Below, piece after piece: positions 48,364 to 56,724 of a DNA stretch of 56,724 bases (position 1 is the first letter of the stretch; each line of letters begins with the position of its first letter). The stretch is from Methylovulum psychrotolerans. GTDB lineage: Bacteria; Pseudomonadota; Gammaproteobacteria; Methylococcales; Methylomonadaceae. A program made the position numbers and the translations under genes. The stretch spans positions 194,622 through 251,345 of the forward strand of contig NZ_PGFZ01000003.1 of NCBI RefSeq assembly GCF_002923755.1, written 5' to 3'. The notes under the pieces were generated by a model. The model was not told the origin of the DNA, did no database searches, and saw only the letters and a list, made by a program, of their open reading frames with translations.

Positions 48364-48825
48364 ATGGCATTTGTTAACGAAGCAATATCCGAAGACGATC
48401 AACGTAAGCTCACCGCTGAGGTCAGCTATGCCGGACTGAAACCTAGGCAATGGATACCTCCATTTACCCGACCTTATTGGTGGGCGATAGACCGTGAGCG
48501 TGGGGTCTATCTATTTGCTTTAAATGGCAAATATTATGAACAATTGCCTTTTTATGTGCTGGGGATTGCCGGACAGACTGTTGTGTTTAGTGCGGAAAGA
48601 AAAAGCCAGGGCGAATTTGCGAAAGGCATCCATTGTTTTTATGCAATTGATGAGCTGCTTATCCCGGCCAGTCTGGAGCCGCGTCGGGATGAAATCAAAC
48701 AACTCATTTGTGAAAGCTTAAAAGAAAAAACGCATTTTCAACCCTTCGCAAACGGCGGTACTGCTGACCGACCAAATACAACCGACCGCATAACCATTTT
48801 CTCTTTTAAAGTCGAATTCAGGTAA
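48364..48825 (+). CDS. Hypothetical protein
   Basis: From ATG 48364 (AAGG about eleven bases upstream) the 153-residue protein is not recognised. It has a conserved-looking centre RPYWWAIDRERGVYLFALNG then KYYEQLPFYVLG, a short charged helix (EPRRDEIKQLICESLKEK) and a C-terminal ITIFSFKVEF. No signal peptide or membrane helix. The upstream TTG at 48340 would add eight residues but lacks a better ribosome site. It follows nirH by about 145 bp and precedes convergent efflux genes. Confidence 0.5.
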   Translation: MAFVNEAISEDDQRKLTAEVSYAGLKPRQWIPPFTRPYWWAIDRERGVYLFALNGKYYEQLPFYVLGIAGQTVVFSAERKSQGEFAKGIHCFYAIDELLIPASLEPRRDEIKQLICESLKEKTHFQPFANGGTADRPNTTDRITIFSFKVEFR

Positions 48826-48887
48826 TTCATGAATTTAACGCCCCCGTTCAATTCCAGGAATCGTTGCCAATTGGCCGTTTTATAACA

Positions 48888-50345
48888 TCAGGGTTTTTTC
48901 TCTTCCGCACTAGCCATTTCCCAGCCACCGCCCAAGGCCTTATATAAGGCGACCAATGCCGTTGCGGTGCTGGTTTCGCCTTGGGCGCGTTGGTTTTCAT
49001 CTTGTAACAGGCGTTGTTCGCTATCCAGTACAGTCAAAAAATCGGCTATTCCTTCTTGATAACGCAGCCGCGCCAAGTCGCGGGCTTTTTTGCTGGCTTG
49101 TGCCGCCGAGACCAGCCACGCTTGCCGCGTCCGTTGTTTATTATAGGCGACTAAGGTGTTTTCGGTTTCTTCCAAGGCGTTTAAGACCGTTTGCTGGTAC
49201 TGGGCGAGGCTGGCTTCGGCGTGGGCATCGGCGGCTTTGATGCGGGCGTAGACGCGGCCTAAATCGAACGCCGCCCAACTGATTTTCGGGCCTATGGAAT
49301 AGGAATCGGAGCCTGCGCCCGTGAAGCTGGACATATTGTAGCCTTCCAGGGCGATGGAGCCGACAAAGCTCACGCGCGGGAACAAGTCGGCGGTGGCGAC
49401 CCCGATCCGCGCGGTGGAGGCGGCTAAAGTCCGTTCGGCCAGACGGATGTCGGGTCGGCGGCGCAGTAGGTCGGCTGGGCTACCGATACGGATGGTTTTT
49501 GGGATGGCGGGTAACGGGACGGGTTGCGACAGTTTGCCGATTAATGCGCCGGGCAGTTGTCCGGTCAGTACGCCCAGCCGGTGTATGGCTTGGTCAATGC
49601 TGCTTTGCAGCGGCGGCACGGTGGCGCGGGTGGCATCGAGCTGGGCTTGCGCACGGGTAGTGTCCAGTTCGGTGCCGCGCCCTAGTTCGAATTTGGCGGT
49701 GGTGATTGCCGCTGTTTCGGTTTGGTTGGCGATGTTTTTCTCGATGACCGCCAATTGGTTTTGTAAGCCGCGCAGTTCAAAATAGTTTCTGGCGACTTCG
49801 GCGATCAGGCTGACGCTGAGGTCGCGCAGGGTGGCTTCTTGGGCTTGGGTTTCGTCATTGCTGGCCTCGACATCGCGGCGGACGCGGCCAAATAAGTCGA
49901 GTTCCCAAAAGGCATCAAAACCGGAATTGTACAGTTTCAGTTCGCGCGGTACGAAATTGCGGTTATTCAGGGCGCTGATACTGCGTTTTTGCTCGGTATA
50001 ATTGGCGTGGGCGGTCACGGTCGGCGCTAGGTTTAAGCCCGCTTCGATATACAGCACCCGTGCTTCGCGCAGGTTGGCGCGGGCGGTTTGCAGGTCATAG
50101 TTATGCTGTAGCGTTTGCCTGACCAATTCGGTCAACTCTTTATCATGGAACAATTGCCACCAAGCGAAATCGACGTTTTGCGCCGAGAATTCGGGGTGTG
50201 TGCTCTGGGTGAAGTTGCCCGGCGTGGCAGTGGCGGGGGCTTTATAATCGGGGCCAACCGCACACGCGCTCAGTAGACCAGCACCGCAGACCGCGCCGAT
50301 CAGGCGGGCGGCTTGGGTTAAGGTGAAGCGTGTCGGCGCTCTCAT
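48888..50345 (-). CDS. RND efflux outer-membrane factor (OprM/NodT family lipoprotein)
   Basis: The 485-residue protein has a lipoprotein signal (GLLSAC, lipidated Cys near residue 28), the family start AVGPDYKAP, and two repeated coiled-coil/TolC modules (YFELRGLQNQLAVIEKNI; NALEETENTLVAYNKQ). It forms the outer-membrane duct of a tripartite pump with the permease and adaptor encoded just upstream. It overlaps the permease stop by 4 bp. Substrates cannot be read from sequence. Confidence 0.95.
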   Translation of the reverse strand: MRAPTRFTLTQAARLIGAVCGAGLLSACAVGPDYKAPATATPGNFTQSTHPEFSAQNVDFAWWQLFHDKELTELVRQTLQHNYDLQTARANLREARVLYIEAGLNLAPTVTAHANYTEQKRSISALNNRNFVPRELKLYNSGFDAFWELDLFGRVRRDVEASNDETQAQEATLRDLSVSLIAEVARNYFELRGLQNQLAVIEKNIANQTETAAITTAKFELGRGTELDTTRAQAQLDATRATVPPLQSSIDQAIHRLGVLTGQLPGALIGKLSQPVPLPAIPKTIRIGSPADLLRRRPDIRLAERTLAASTARIGVATADLFPRVSFVGSIALEGYNMSSFTGAGSDSYSIGPKISWAAFDLGRVYARIKAADAHAEASLAQYQQTVLNALEETENTLVAYNKQRTRQAWLVSAAQASKKARDLARLRYQEGIADFLTVLDSEQRLLQDENQRAQGETSTATALVALYKALGGGWEMASAEEKKP

Positions 50346-53300
50346 GGTATCACCTCGGCAGGGGAGGGTTGGGCGGGTGGCCGTAAGCGCTGGGCGATGG
50401 CTTGCACCACCACATAAAAGACCGGGGTGAGTAACAGGCCGAATAAGGTCACGCCCAACATGCCGCTGAATACGGCAGTGCCTAACAGCCGCCGCGATTC
50501 CGCCCCCGCACCTTCGGCGACCACCAGCGGAAACACCCCCATGATGAACGCGAAGGAGGTCATCAGAATAGGCCGCAGGCGGATACGCGAGGCTTCCAGC
50601 ACGGCTTGGAAGCGGTCGAGGCCGCTTTCTTGGCGCTGCTTGGCGAATTCGACGATCAAAATCGCATTCTTGCTGGCTAGCCCCACCAAGACGATGAAGC
50701 CGATTTGGGTGAAGATGTTATTGTCCATGTTGCTGATCCAGAGACCCGCCATTGACGACAGGATGCACATCGGCACGATCAGGATCACCGCAAACGGTAA
50801 TGACCAGCTTTCGTACTGTGCCGCCAAGGCCAAAAATACGAAAATGACGCTGAGCGGGAACACCAATAAGGCGACGTTGCCCGCCAACACCTGTTGCAGG
50901 CTCAGCTCGGTCCATTCAAAATCGAAGCCGGGCGGCAACTCGGTAGCCATGAGCTGATTCATCATCGTGATGGCTTGGCCGGAACTGACATCGGGTAAGG
51001 TGCTGCCGTTGATTTCGGCGGCCGGATACATATTGTAGCGGGTGATTTTGTCCGGCCCGGTGATTTCCTCCACGTTAACCAGCGAACTTAGCGGCACCAT
51101 GCCGCCTTGGCTGTTGCGGGTCTTCAGTTGGGTGATGTCTTCGGGTTTCATGCGGAAGGGCGCGTCGGCCTGCGCCACCACTTGGTAGGTGCGCCCGAAT
51201 TGGTTAAAGTCGTTGACGTACAGCGAGCCGAGATAAATTTGCAAGGTGTCGAACACGTCTGACAGCGGTACGCCCATCGCCTTGACGCGGGTACGGTCAA
51301 CATCGACAAACAACTGCGGCACGCTGGTGCGGAAGGTGGTGAACAAGCCGACTAAGCCCGGTTGTTGGTTGCCTTTGCTGACCAGTTCGGCATTGGTGCG
51401 TTGTAGTGCGGCAATCCCGGCATTGGTCCGGTCTTGGATTTGCAGCTTGAAGCCGCCCACCGACCCCATGCCCCGGATCGGCGGCGGCGCAAACACGGCG
51501 ATAGTCGCACCTTCAACCGCCGCGAGGCGTTGCTGGAGCTTTTTGATGACGGCATTGGCGTGCAGCTCAGGGTGGCTGGCGCGGTTGTCGAAACTGTCCA
51601 AGCGGGCAAACAGCGTGGCGACATTGGATTGGCTGGAGCCGCTCAAAATCGAAAACCCGGCGTAGGCGTTGACATGTTTGACCCCCTCGGTATCGAGGAT
51701 AATGCGCGAGGCCTGTTGGACGACGGCTTGGGTACGGCCTAACGAAGCGGCATCGGGCAATTGCGCATACAAAATCAAATAGCCTTGGTCTTGTTGCGGG
51801 ATAAAGCCAGTCGGCACTTTATCAAAGGCCACGAAATTTAGGCCGTTCAGCCCCAGATACAGCACCAGCACCACGGTCGCCATGCGGATCAGCCTGCCGA
51901 CCAAGCGCGTGTAGCCGGTGCCGAACCAGTCGAAACAGCGGTTAAAGCCGCGAAAAAACCACCCGAACAGGCCATCAATCAGCCGCGTCAGCTTATCTTT
52001 TTCGCCATGACCGCCGAGCATTAAGGCGCATAAGGCCGGGCTTAAGGTCAGTGAGTTGAAGGCGGAGATGGCCGTGGACACGGCGATGGTCAGGGCAAAT
52101 TGTTTGTAGAACGCCCCGGAAACTCCGGTGATGAAGGCGGTCGGCACAAACACGGCGGCCAGTACCAAGGCGGTGGCGATAATGGGGCCGACCACCTCGT
52201 CCATCGCCAAGCGGGTCGCGTCGCGCGGCGACAAGCCTTCGGCGATATGGCGTTCGACGTTTTCGACCACGACAATCGCGTCATCGACGACAATGCCGAT
52301 GGCCAGCACCAAACCGAATAACGATAAGGTGTTTAATGACAGGCCCAGTGCCGCCATGACCGCAAAAGTGCCGATTAGCGACACGGGTACGGCGAGCAGG
52401 GGGATTAAGGTCGCCCGCCAATTTTGCAGGAACACCACCACGACCAGCACCACCAGCAACAGGGCTTCAAACAAGGTCTTGATCACCGCGTCGATAGACT
52501 GCTGCACGAACACCACGGTGTCATAGACCATGTTATAGTCCAAACCTTCTGGGAAGCGGGTTTTTAGGTGTTCCATCGCTTCCACCACGGCTTTTTTGGT
52601 GTCCAGCGCGTTGGAGCCGGGCAACTGGAAGATCGCCAAACCGACGCTAGGCTCGCCGTCCAAAAACAGCCCGGAGTTGTAATCCTTAGCGGCCAGCTCA
52701 ATACGCGCGACATCTTTCAGGCGGGTCACTTGCCCGTCCGCGCCTTGTTTGATGACAATATCAGCAAATTGTTCAGGCTGCATCAGCCGCCCTAGGGTAC
52801 TGACCGTGTATTGGAAATCCGCGTCTTGGGGTGTCGGTTGCTGGCCGACCACGCCCGCCGCCACTTGGACATTCTGTTCGCGGATAGCGTTGACCACATC
52901 GCTGGCGGTCAGGCTGCGGGCGGCGATCTGTTCGGGGTTCAGCCACAGGCGCATACTGTAATCACGCGCCCCGAACACCAGAATATCACCGACCCCCGGC
53001 AACCGCGCCAGTGTGTCCTTGATTTGCAGCAAGGCGTAATTGCTCATATAAATGCTGTCGTAGCGTTTATCGGGGGAGAGCAGGTTGACGACCAAGCTTA
53101 AATCGGGGCTGCGCTTTTTGACGCTGATACCTTGCCGCCGGACTTCTTCGGGCAAGCGCGGTTCAGCCAAGGCGACCCGGTTTTGCACCAGCACTTGGGC
53201 TTTATCCAGATTAGTCCCGGATTTGAAGGTGATGGTCAGCACCATATTGCCGTTATTGGTCGACTGCGAAGACATGTACAACATATCTTCGACACCGTTC

Positions 53301-53515
53301 ACCTCCTGCTCGATAGGGGTCGCCACCGTTTCGGCGACCACTTGGGCGTTGGCGCCGGAATAGCTGGCGCTGATGACCACCGTAGGTGGGGCGATTTCGG
53401 GATATTGCGCGATCGGCAAGGCAAGCAAGGCCAAGCCGCCGATCAACAAGATGAGGATGGATAACACCGCCGCGAAAATGGGGCGGTCAATAAAAAAGTG
53501 GGCGAATCGGTTCAT
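50342..53515 (-). CDS. RND multidrug efflux permease (HAE1, AcrB/MexF-like)
   Basis: The 1057-residue inner-membrane proton/drug antiporter starts MNRFAHFFIDRPIFAAVLSI and contains the proton-relay Asp pair in GIVVDDAIVVVENVERH, the TM10 segment NAILIVEFAKQRQ with its Lys neighbourhood (SKNAIL), and VPTGFIPQQDQGYLI. The whole length matches AcrB/MexF. It lies between adaptor and outer-membrane genes, with three bases to the former. By overall motif pattern it is closer to MexF/BpeF types than to heavy-metal pumps. Confidence 0.97.
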   Translation of the reverse strand: MNRFAHFFIDRPIFAAVLSILILLIGGLALLALPIAQYPEIAPPTVVISASYSGANAQVVAETVATPIEQEVNGVEDMLYMSSQSTNNGNMVLTITFKSGTNLDKAQVLVQNRVALAEPRLPEEVRRQGISVKKRSPDLSLVVNLLSPDKRYDSIYMSNYALLQIKDTLARLPGVGDILVFGARDYSMRLWLNPEQIAARSLTASDVVNAIREQNVQVAAGVVGQQPTPQDADFQYTVSTLGRLMQPEQFADIVIKQGADGQVTRLKDVARIELAAKDYNSGLFLDGEPSVGLAIFQLPGSNALDTKKAVVEAMEHLKTRFPEGLDYNMVYDTVVFVQQSIDAVIKTLFEALLLVVLVVVVFLQNWRATLIPLLAVPVSLIGTFAVMAALGLSLNTLSLFGLVLAIGIVVDDAIVVVENVERHIAEGLSPRDATRLAMDEVVGPIIATALVLAAVFVPTAFITGVSGAFYKQFALTIAVSTAISAFNSLTLSPALCALMLGGHGEKDKLTRLIDGLFGWFFRGFNRCFDWFGTGYTRLVGRLIRMATVVLVLYLGLNGLNFVAFDKVPTGFIPQQDQGYLILYAQLPDAASLGRTQAVVQQASRIILDTEGVKHVNAYAGFSILSGSSQSNVATLFARLDSFDNRASHPELHANAVIKKLQQRLAAVEGATIAVFAPPPIRGMGSVGGFKLQIQDRTNAGIAALQRTNAELVSKGNQQPGLVGLFTTFRTSVPQLFVDVDRTRVKAMGVPLSDVFDTLQIYLGSLYVNDFNQFGRTYQVVAQADAPFRMKPEDITQLKTRNSQGGMVPLSSLVNVEEITGPDKITRYNMYPAAEINGSTLPDVSSGQAITMMNQLMATELPPGFDFEWTELSLQQVLAGNVALLVFPLSVIFVFLALAAQYESWSLPFAVILIVPMCILSSMAGLWISNMDNNIFTQIGFIVLVGLASKNAILIVEFAKQRQESGLDRFQAVLEASRIRLRPILMTSFAFIMGVFPLVVAEGAGAESRRLLGTAVFSGMLGVTLFGLLLTPVFYVVVQAIAQRLRPPAQPSPAEVIP

Positions 53516-53518
53516 GGC

Positions 53519-54667
53519 TTATTGCCCCGTTTGGTTGGCCGGGATGGCGGTGCGTTCCGGTGTGACGGTGATGCCGGGCTTGAGTTTTTGCAAGCCTTCG
53601 ACCACCACCCAATCGCCGGGCTGTAAACCGTCGGTGATGACCCGCGTTTGGCCGATAGCCGCACCCAGCCCGACTTTGCGGTACTCGGTTTGGTTGGCGG
53701 CATTGATGACCCAAACAAAGCGTTGCGCCTGATCGGTGGCGATGGCCTTATCGGGCAATAACAGCGCCGGGTAAGGCAGGCTGCCGCGCACCCGCAGCCG
53801 CGCGAAAAAACCGGGGCTGAGCAAGCCGTCCGGGTTGGCGAATACGCCGCGTAAACTCACTGTGCCGGTCGCGCTGTCTGCACGCGGGGCCAAGTAATCG
53901 AGTTTGCCCTGATGGGGGAAGCCGGTCTCATCGGCAACCGCCAGTTGCAGCGGCGTTTGTCCGATAGCCATGCCGCCTTGGGCGAGCAAACGCCGATATT
54001 TCAGTGCCGAACGCTCATCGGCATCGGCATACAGATACACCGGATCGGTGGAGACCATAAACGTTAAGCGCGTCGCATCGGTTCCGTCCCCGCTGACCAG
54101 ATTGCCTACCGTCACCAGTTCGCGGCCAATCCGCCCATCTATCGGCGCATAGACTTGGGTGTAGTCCAGATTAATCCGTGCCGTATAGACATTGGCTTCC
54201 GCCGACTTGACCGCAGCGGCAGCCTCATGCAGGCCGGTGCGGCGCGTATCATACTCTTCCGTGGCGATGGCTTTGGCCTGGAATAGCCGCTCGGCACGTC
54301 GCCAATCGTTTTGCGCCTGCTCCCACCGCGCTTGCGCCCGTTCCCGCTCGGCTTCAGCATAATTTAACTGCGCTTGGTAGGGCTTAGGGTCGATGACAAA
54401 CAGCAGGTCGCCTTTTTTTACTTTAGTCCCGGCGGTGAAGTTGACCTTTTCCAGATAGCCGCTGACCCGCGCCCGCACATCAACCGCCCCGACCGCTTCA
54501 ATATGGCCGGTAAATTCGTCCCATTCGGTGACGGTTTGTGCTAAAGGTTGGGCGATTTTGACATTGGGGGGCGTGGCTTGAGGGGCTTTGCCGGGTTCCG
54601 CCTTGTTATTGCAGGCACTGAGCAGCGCCACTGCCAGTACGGCCAGCCAGCAAGTGTGTTTTTTCAT
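53519..54667 (-). CDS. RND efflux periplasmic adaptor (MexE-like membrane fusion protein)
   Basis: The 382-residue lipoprotein (signal AVALLSAC) has the membrane-fusion layout: lipoyl halves (GHIEAVGAVDVRARVSGYLE and APIDGRIGRELVTVGN), a helical hairpin (AEAERERAQARWEQAQNDWRRAE) and a beta-barrel with LRVRGSLPYPALLLPDKAI. It links the permease and outer-membrane factor. It is first in the operon and faces the divergent TetR gene across a 160-bp region with palindromic sites. Confidence 0.95.
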   Translation of the reverse strand: MKKHTCWLAVLAVALLSACNNKAEPGKAPQATPPNVKIAQPLAQTVTEWDEFTGHIEAVGAVDVRARVSGYLEKVNFTAGTKVKKGDLLFVIDPKPYQAQLNYAEAERERAQARWEQAQNDWRRAERLFQAKAIATEEYDTRRTGLHEAAAAVKSAEANVYTARINLDYTQVYAPIDGRIGRELVTVGNLVSGDGTDATRLTFMVSTDPVYLYADADERSALKYRRLLAQGGMAIGQTPLQLAVADETGFPHQGKLDYLAPRADSATGTVSLRGVFANPDGLLSPGFFARLRVRGSLPYPALLLPDKAIATDQAQRFVWVINAANQTEYRKVGLGAAIGQTRVITDGLQPGDWVVVEGLQKLKPGITVTPERTAIPANQTGQ

Positions 54668-54694
54668 CCTGTTTGCACCCCAGGGTCAAGTCAG

Positions 54695-54724
54695 ATTAAA
54701 TGATAATACATATTACCATTTAAT
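54695..54724. promoter_or_regulatory. Palindromic operator between the efflux operon and tetR
   Basis: A 30-bp near-perfect palindrome (13 of 15 positions) built on ATTAAATGATAAT / ATTACCATTTAAT lies midway between the divergent genes. TetR-family regulators bind such sites and repress both directions. The AT-rich centre may overlap -10 elements. Confidence 0.7.
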
Positions 54725-54725
54725 T

Positions 54726-54746
54726 TCAGATAAAATCTATATCTGA
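54726..54746. promoter_or_regulatory. Second small palindrome in the efflux control region
   Basis: TCAGATA and TATCTGA form perfect 7-bp arms around a 7-base spacer, two bases after the first palindrome. It may be an additional regulator site. Confidence 0.45.
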
Positions 54747-54829
54747 ACGCCGTAGGCCTTAAAATTCCTAATTTGAAAAGCCTCGGATACGAAGTGAGGG
54801 GATATTTCATTTAGCAGGCAAATAACACA

Positions 54830-55513
54830 ATGATTAAATGCGGAAGGCCGCGTAAGGGCGAAGAAACTCTCAGTCGGGACAGGTTAGTGGACAGCGCCTC
54901 CCAGCTTTTTCTTGAATATGGCTATGGCAACCTGTGCTTGGAAACCGTCGCCAAAGAGGCCAGGGTGTCGATGCGGACGATTTACAGCCAGTTCGGCGGT
55001 AAGGCCGGGCTGTTCGGGGCGGTGATCAAGCGCTGTAGCGACCGTTTTGTGACGGTCTTGGCGGAGAACAATGTCTTGGAAGGCCAGCCGGAAGCGGCTT
55101 TGCTAGATTTCGCCAAACACTTTCTGTACGGCATCACTAGGCCCGATGCCGTGCGTCTGCGCACCATCCTGTTAGGCGAAGCCTTGCGTTTCCCCGATCT
55201 CGCCACCCAGTTTTATGAGCAAGGGCCAGGACGCACCCAAGTGCATTTGGCGCAATTTTTTGCCCGCCAACAGCAGGCGGGGCATTTTCTCGGCACCGAC
55301 CCGCAAGTGCTGGCCGATTATTTTTTAGGGGCGTTCCGTAGCGAACGCTTCCAAAAACTCCAACTCGGTTTGGCTACAACCCCTGACGAGGCCGAAATTG
55401 AGGCTTGGGCGCGGCAAACTACCACTTTGTTTTTGTATGGCAGTTTGAAAGCTGGGGTGGATGGGAATGGCAATAAGGCGGGTATGGATGAAGAAAGGGG
55501 GGGGAAGAAATAA
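54830..55513 (+). CDS. TetR/AcrR-family transcriptional regulator
   Basis: The 227-residue protein has an N-terminal TetR helix-turn-helix (RDRLVDSASQLFLEYGYGNL, then LETVAKEARVSMRTIYSQFG) and a C-terminal ligand-binding part resembling the AcrR-type C domain (YGITRPDAVRLRTILLGEALRFPDLA). It is divergent from the RND operon, so it is most likely its local repressor, acting at the palindromes in between. The C-terminal tail is Lys/Gly-rich. Confidence 0.93.
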   Translation: MIKCGRPRKGEETLSRDRLVDSASQLFLEYGYGNLCLETVAKEARVSMRTIYSQFGGKAGLFGAVIKRCSDRFVTVLAENNVLEGQPEAALLDFAKHFLYGITRPDAVRLRTILLGEALRFPDLATQFYEQGPGRTQVHLAQFFARQQQAGHFLGTDPQVLADYFLGAFRSERFQKLQLGLATTPDEAEIEAWARQTTTLFLYGSLKAGVDGNGNKAGMDEERGGKK

Positions 55514-55540
55514 TTCAGACAACCGCTAAAGGCTACGCGC

Positions 55541-55572
55541 TTTGGAGCGCGGGCATCTTACCCGCACTCCCA
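55541..55572. repeat. REP-like element, family B copy 5
   Basis: TTTGGAGCGCGGGCATCTTA then CCCGCACTCCCAGA; the element is shortened but the outer arms (GGAGCGCGGG / CCCGCACTCC) still pair with one mismatch. It follows the tetR stop. Confidence 0.75.
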
Positions 55573-55755
55573 GAAGCAGACGACTTTACGATAAGACTTG
55601 CCGTGGTTATTTTTAGCCCACTGCTAACCCACTGTTAAAAAACGGCAAAATTTTTATCCGGTTGTGACGTATTTACTCGTTTTAAGTTTTTGTACGGTTT
55701 ATACTTTAGTTTCGGGTATTGGTTTTTTTCAGCACACAAGCTAAGGTGGTAAACA

Positions 55756-56724
55756 ATGGCAACTTATGTCGGTAGTATCTATGGTGATTATTTTTTCGCC
55801 TCGAATGCGGATGATAGTCTTTATGGCTATGGTGGTAATGATACGCTGTATGGAAACGGCGGCAATGACATGCTCAGCGGTGGGATAGGCAATGATTATC
55901 TGAATGGCGGGTTGGGTAACGACACCTATCTGTTCGCCCCTTATGACGGTACGGATGCGATTATTGATGATGGCGGTACGGATACCGTCACGTTCAGCGA
56001 TGTCGCGTCTACAAGCGTTAGCGTCAGCCGGACGAACGACGGTTATAATTTACAACTGAATTATAGCGGTAGTGTCAGCCAGTTGACGGTTTGGAGTTAT
56101 TTTGGCTCGGCCGACTCCCGCATTGAGCAATTTAAGTTTAGTGATGGGGTGGTGTGGAGTTGGACGGATATTAAGGCGCATATCCACCAAACCCCCACCA
56201 GCGGCGATGACTTCTTATATGGCTATGACGACAGCAACGACACGCTGAATGGCTTGGCGGGCACTGATTCGCTGTATGGCTATGGCGGTAACGACAGGCT
56301 GAAGGGCGGTGCGGGCAATGATAATATGGACGGCGGGTTGGGCGATGACACTTATCTGATCGCTAAAACCGACGGGTCGGATTGGCTGAGCGATTATGGC
56401 GGCACCGATGTCCTTAAGTTCACCAATGTGACGGTCGCCGACCTTACCACGGTCAGCCGCACCAATTTCAACGATTTGCTGCTGAGTTATGGTGGCGGCA
56501 ACGAAGTGCGGTTAGCGGATTATTTTGCCTCGGCCTCTTACCGCGTCGAACAAATCCAGTTTAGTGACGGGACGGTGTGGGGTTGGGATGACATTAAGGA
56601 CAAGGTGTTGCAGGCGACGGCGGGCGATGATGCCCTGTATGGCTATGACGGCAACGACACGTTAAGCGGACTGGCCGGTGCCGATCTGTTGTTCGGTTTT
56701 GGCGGCGACGATAGTCTGAACGGT
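55756..56724 (+). CDS. RTX calcium-binding repeat protein, 5' part only
   Basis: An open frame from ATG 55756 (AAGGTGG upstream) runs 323 codons to the window edge with no stop. It begins ATYVGSIYGDYFFASNADDS and contains RTX nonapeptide runs (YGYGGNDTLYGNGGNDMLSG, then GGIGNDYLNGGLGNDTYLF). Each run is followed by a beta domain ending in FSDGVVWSWTDIK-type motifs (hemolysin-related HCBP type). Units recur about every 150-155 residues; the third begins at the edge. GGxGxD repeats bind calcium outside the cell. There is no Sec signal, as expected for type I secretion, whose C-terminal signal would lie beyond the window. The domain function is unknown. Confidence 0.9.
   Translation, partial: MATYVGSIYGDYFFASNADDSLYGYGGNDTLYGNGGNDMLSGGIGNDYLNGGLGNDTYLFAPYDGTDAIIDDGGTDTVTFSDVASTSVSVSRTNDGYNLQLNYSGSVSQLTVWSYFGSADSRIEQFKFSDGVVWSWTDIKAHIHQTPTSGDDFLYGYDDSNDTLNGLAGTDSLYGYGGNDRLKGGAGNDNMDGGLGDDTYLIAKTDGSDWLSDYGGTDVLKFTNVTVADLTTVSRTNFNDLLLSYGGGNEVRLADYFASASYRVEQIQFSDGTVWGWDDIKDKVLQATAGDDALYGYDGNDTLSGLAGADLLFGFGGDDSLNG

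Noticed and set aside
1-56724. CRISPR arrays and tRNA genes
   Set aside because: No regularly spaced direct repeats with unique spacers and no convincing tRNA cloverleaf were seen; the repeats present are palindromic or coding.

Overview
The window looks like a chromosomal segment of a gammaproteobacterial methanotroph (Methylococcales), GC-moderate overall. The taxonomic hint is a pair resembling the copper-repressible surface proteins CorA/CorB (MopE C-terminal domain / SACCP family), together with a typical gammaproteobacterial housekeeping set (htpG, uvrA, folB-folK, rsmD with two M16 peptidases) and a 5S rRNA gene at the left edge. This is inference from gene content; no database search was possible.

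Layout. 1-170: 5S rRNA and its terminator, the tail of an rRNA operon. 445-5300: accessory stretch with an AT-rich OLD-type ATPase/TOPRIM nuclease, an ELM1-like/flavoprotein pair, and a ParD antitoxin with a broken ParE. 5400-15600: mostly housekeeping (folK/folB, dedA, htpG behind a sigma-32-type promoter, an outer-membrane barrel, M16 peptidases, a J-domain/DUF1566 fusion, rsmD). 15700-19050: a two-gene candidate biosynthetic unit (adenylation-carrier-thioesterase protein plus an uncharacterised URO-D-family protein). 19200-30600: small membrane and secreted proteins, uvrA, a long repeat protein, a TAT-exported multicopper oxidase, an RsbQ-like hydrolase and a Gly/Tyr-rich lipoprotein. 30700-36600: an orphan NuoM-like antiporter subunit, an Hsp70-TIR fusion on an AT-richer gene, and small secreted proteins. 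36800-39800: corB-like and corA-like genes. 40600-48220: a heme d1 / cytochrome cluster (cd1-type cytochrome, two c-type cytochromes including NirC, NirF, a NirD-NirL fusion, NirG, NirH) interrupted by a small accessory island. 48900-55500: a tripartite RND efflux operon with a divergent TetR regulator and palindromic operator. 55756-end: the start of an RTX calcium-binding repeat protein that runs off the window.

How parts work together. The Nir proteins D/L/G/H are siroheme decarboxylases and NirF acts late in heme d1 synthesis. NirE and NirJ, also needed, are not here. The cd1-type protein appears by hand alignment to lack one of the two distal histidines of NirS, so it may be a biosynthetic (NirN-like) or divergent protein rather than a classical nitrite reductase. 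CorA/CorB would act at the cell surface under copper limitation.

The region is rich in interspersed palindromic and MITE-like repeats: five copies of a GCGGGCATCTTGCCCGC element, three copies of an element of about 210 bp or its end, a foldback at 13.4 kb, a 28-bp perfect inverted repeat at 42.9 kb and a 27-bp hairpin at 7.07 kb. One repeat-like stretch seems to have become the coding linker of the NirD-NirL fusion. The strongest candidates for undescribed biology are the Hsp70-TIR fusion (possible defence sensor-effector) and the adenylation/URO-D gene pair.
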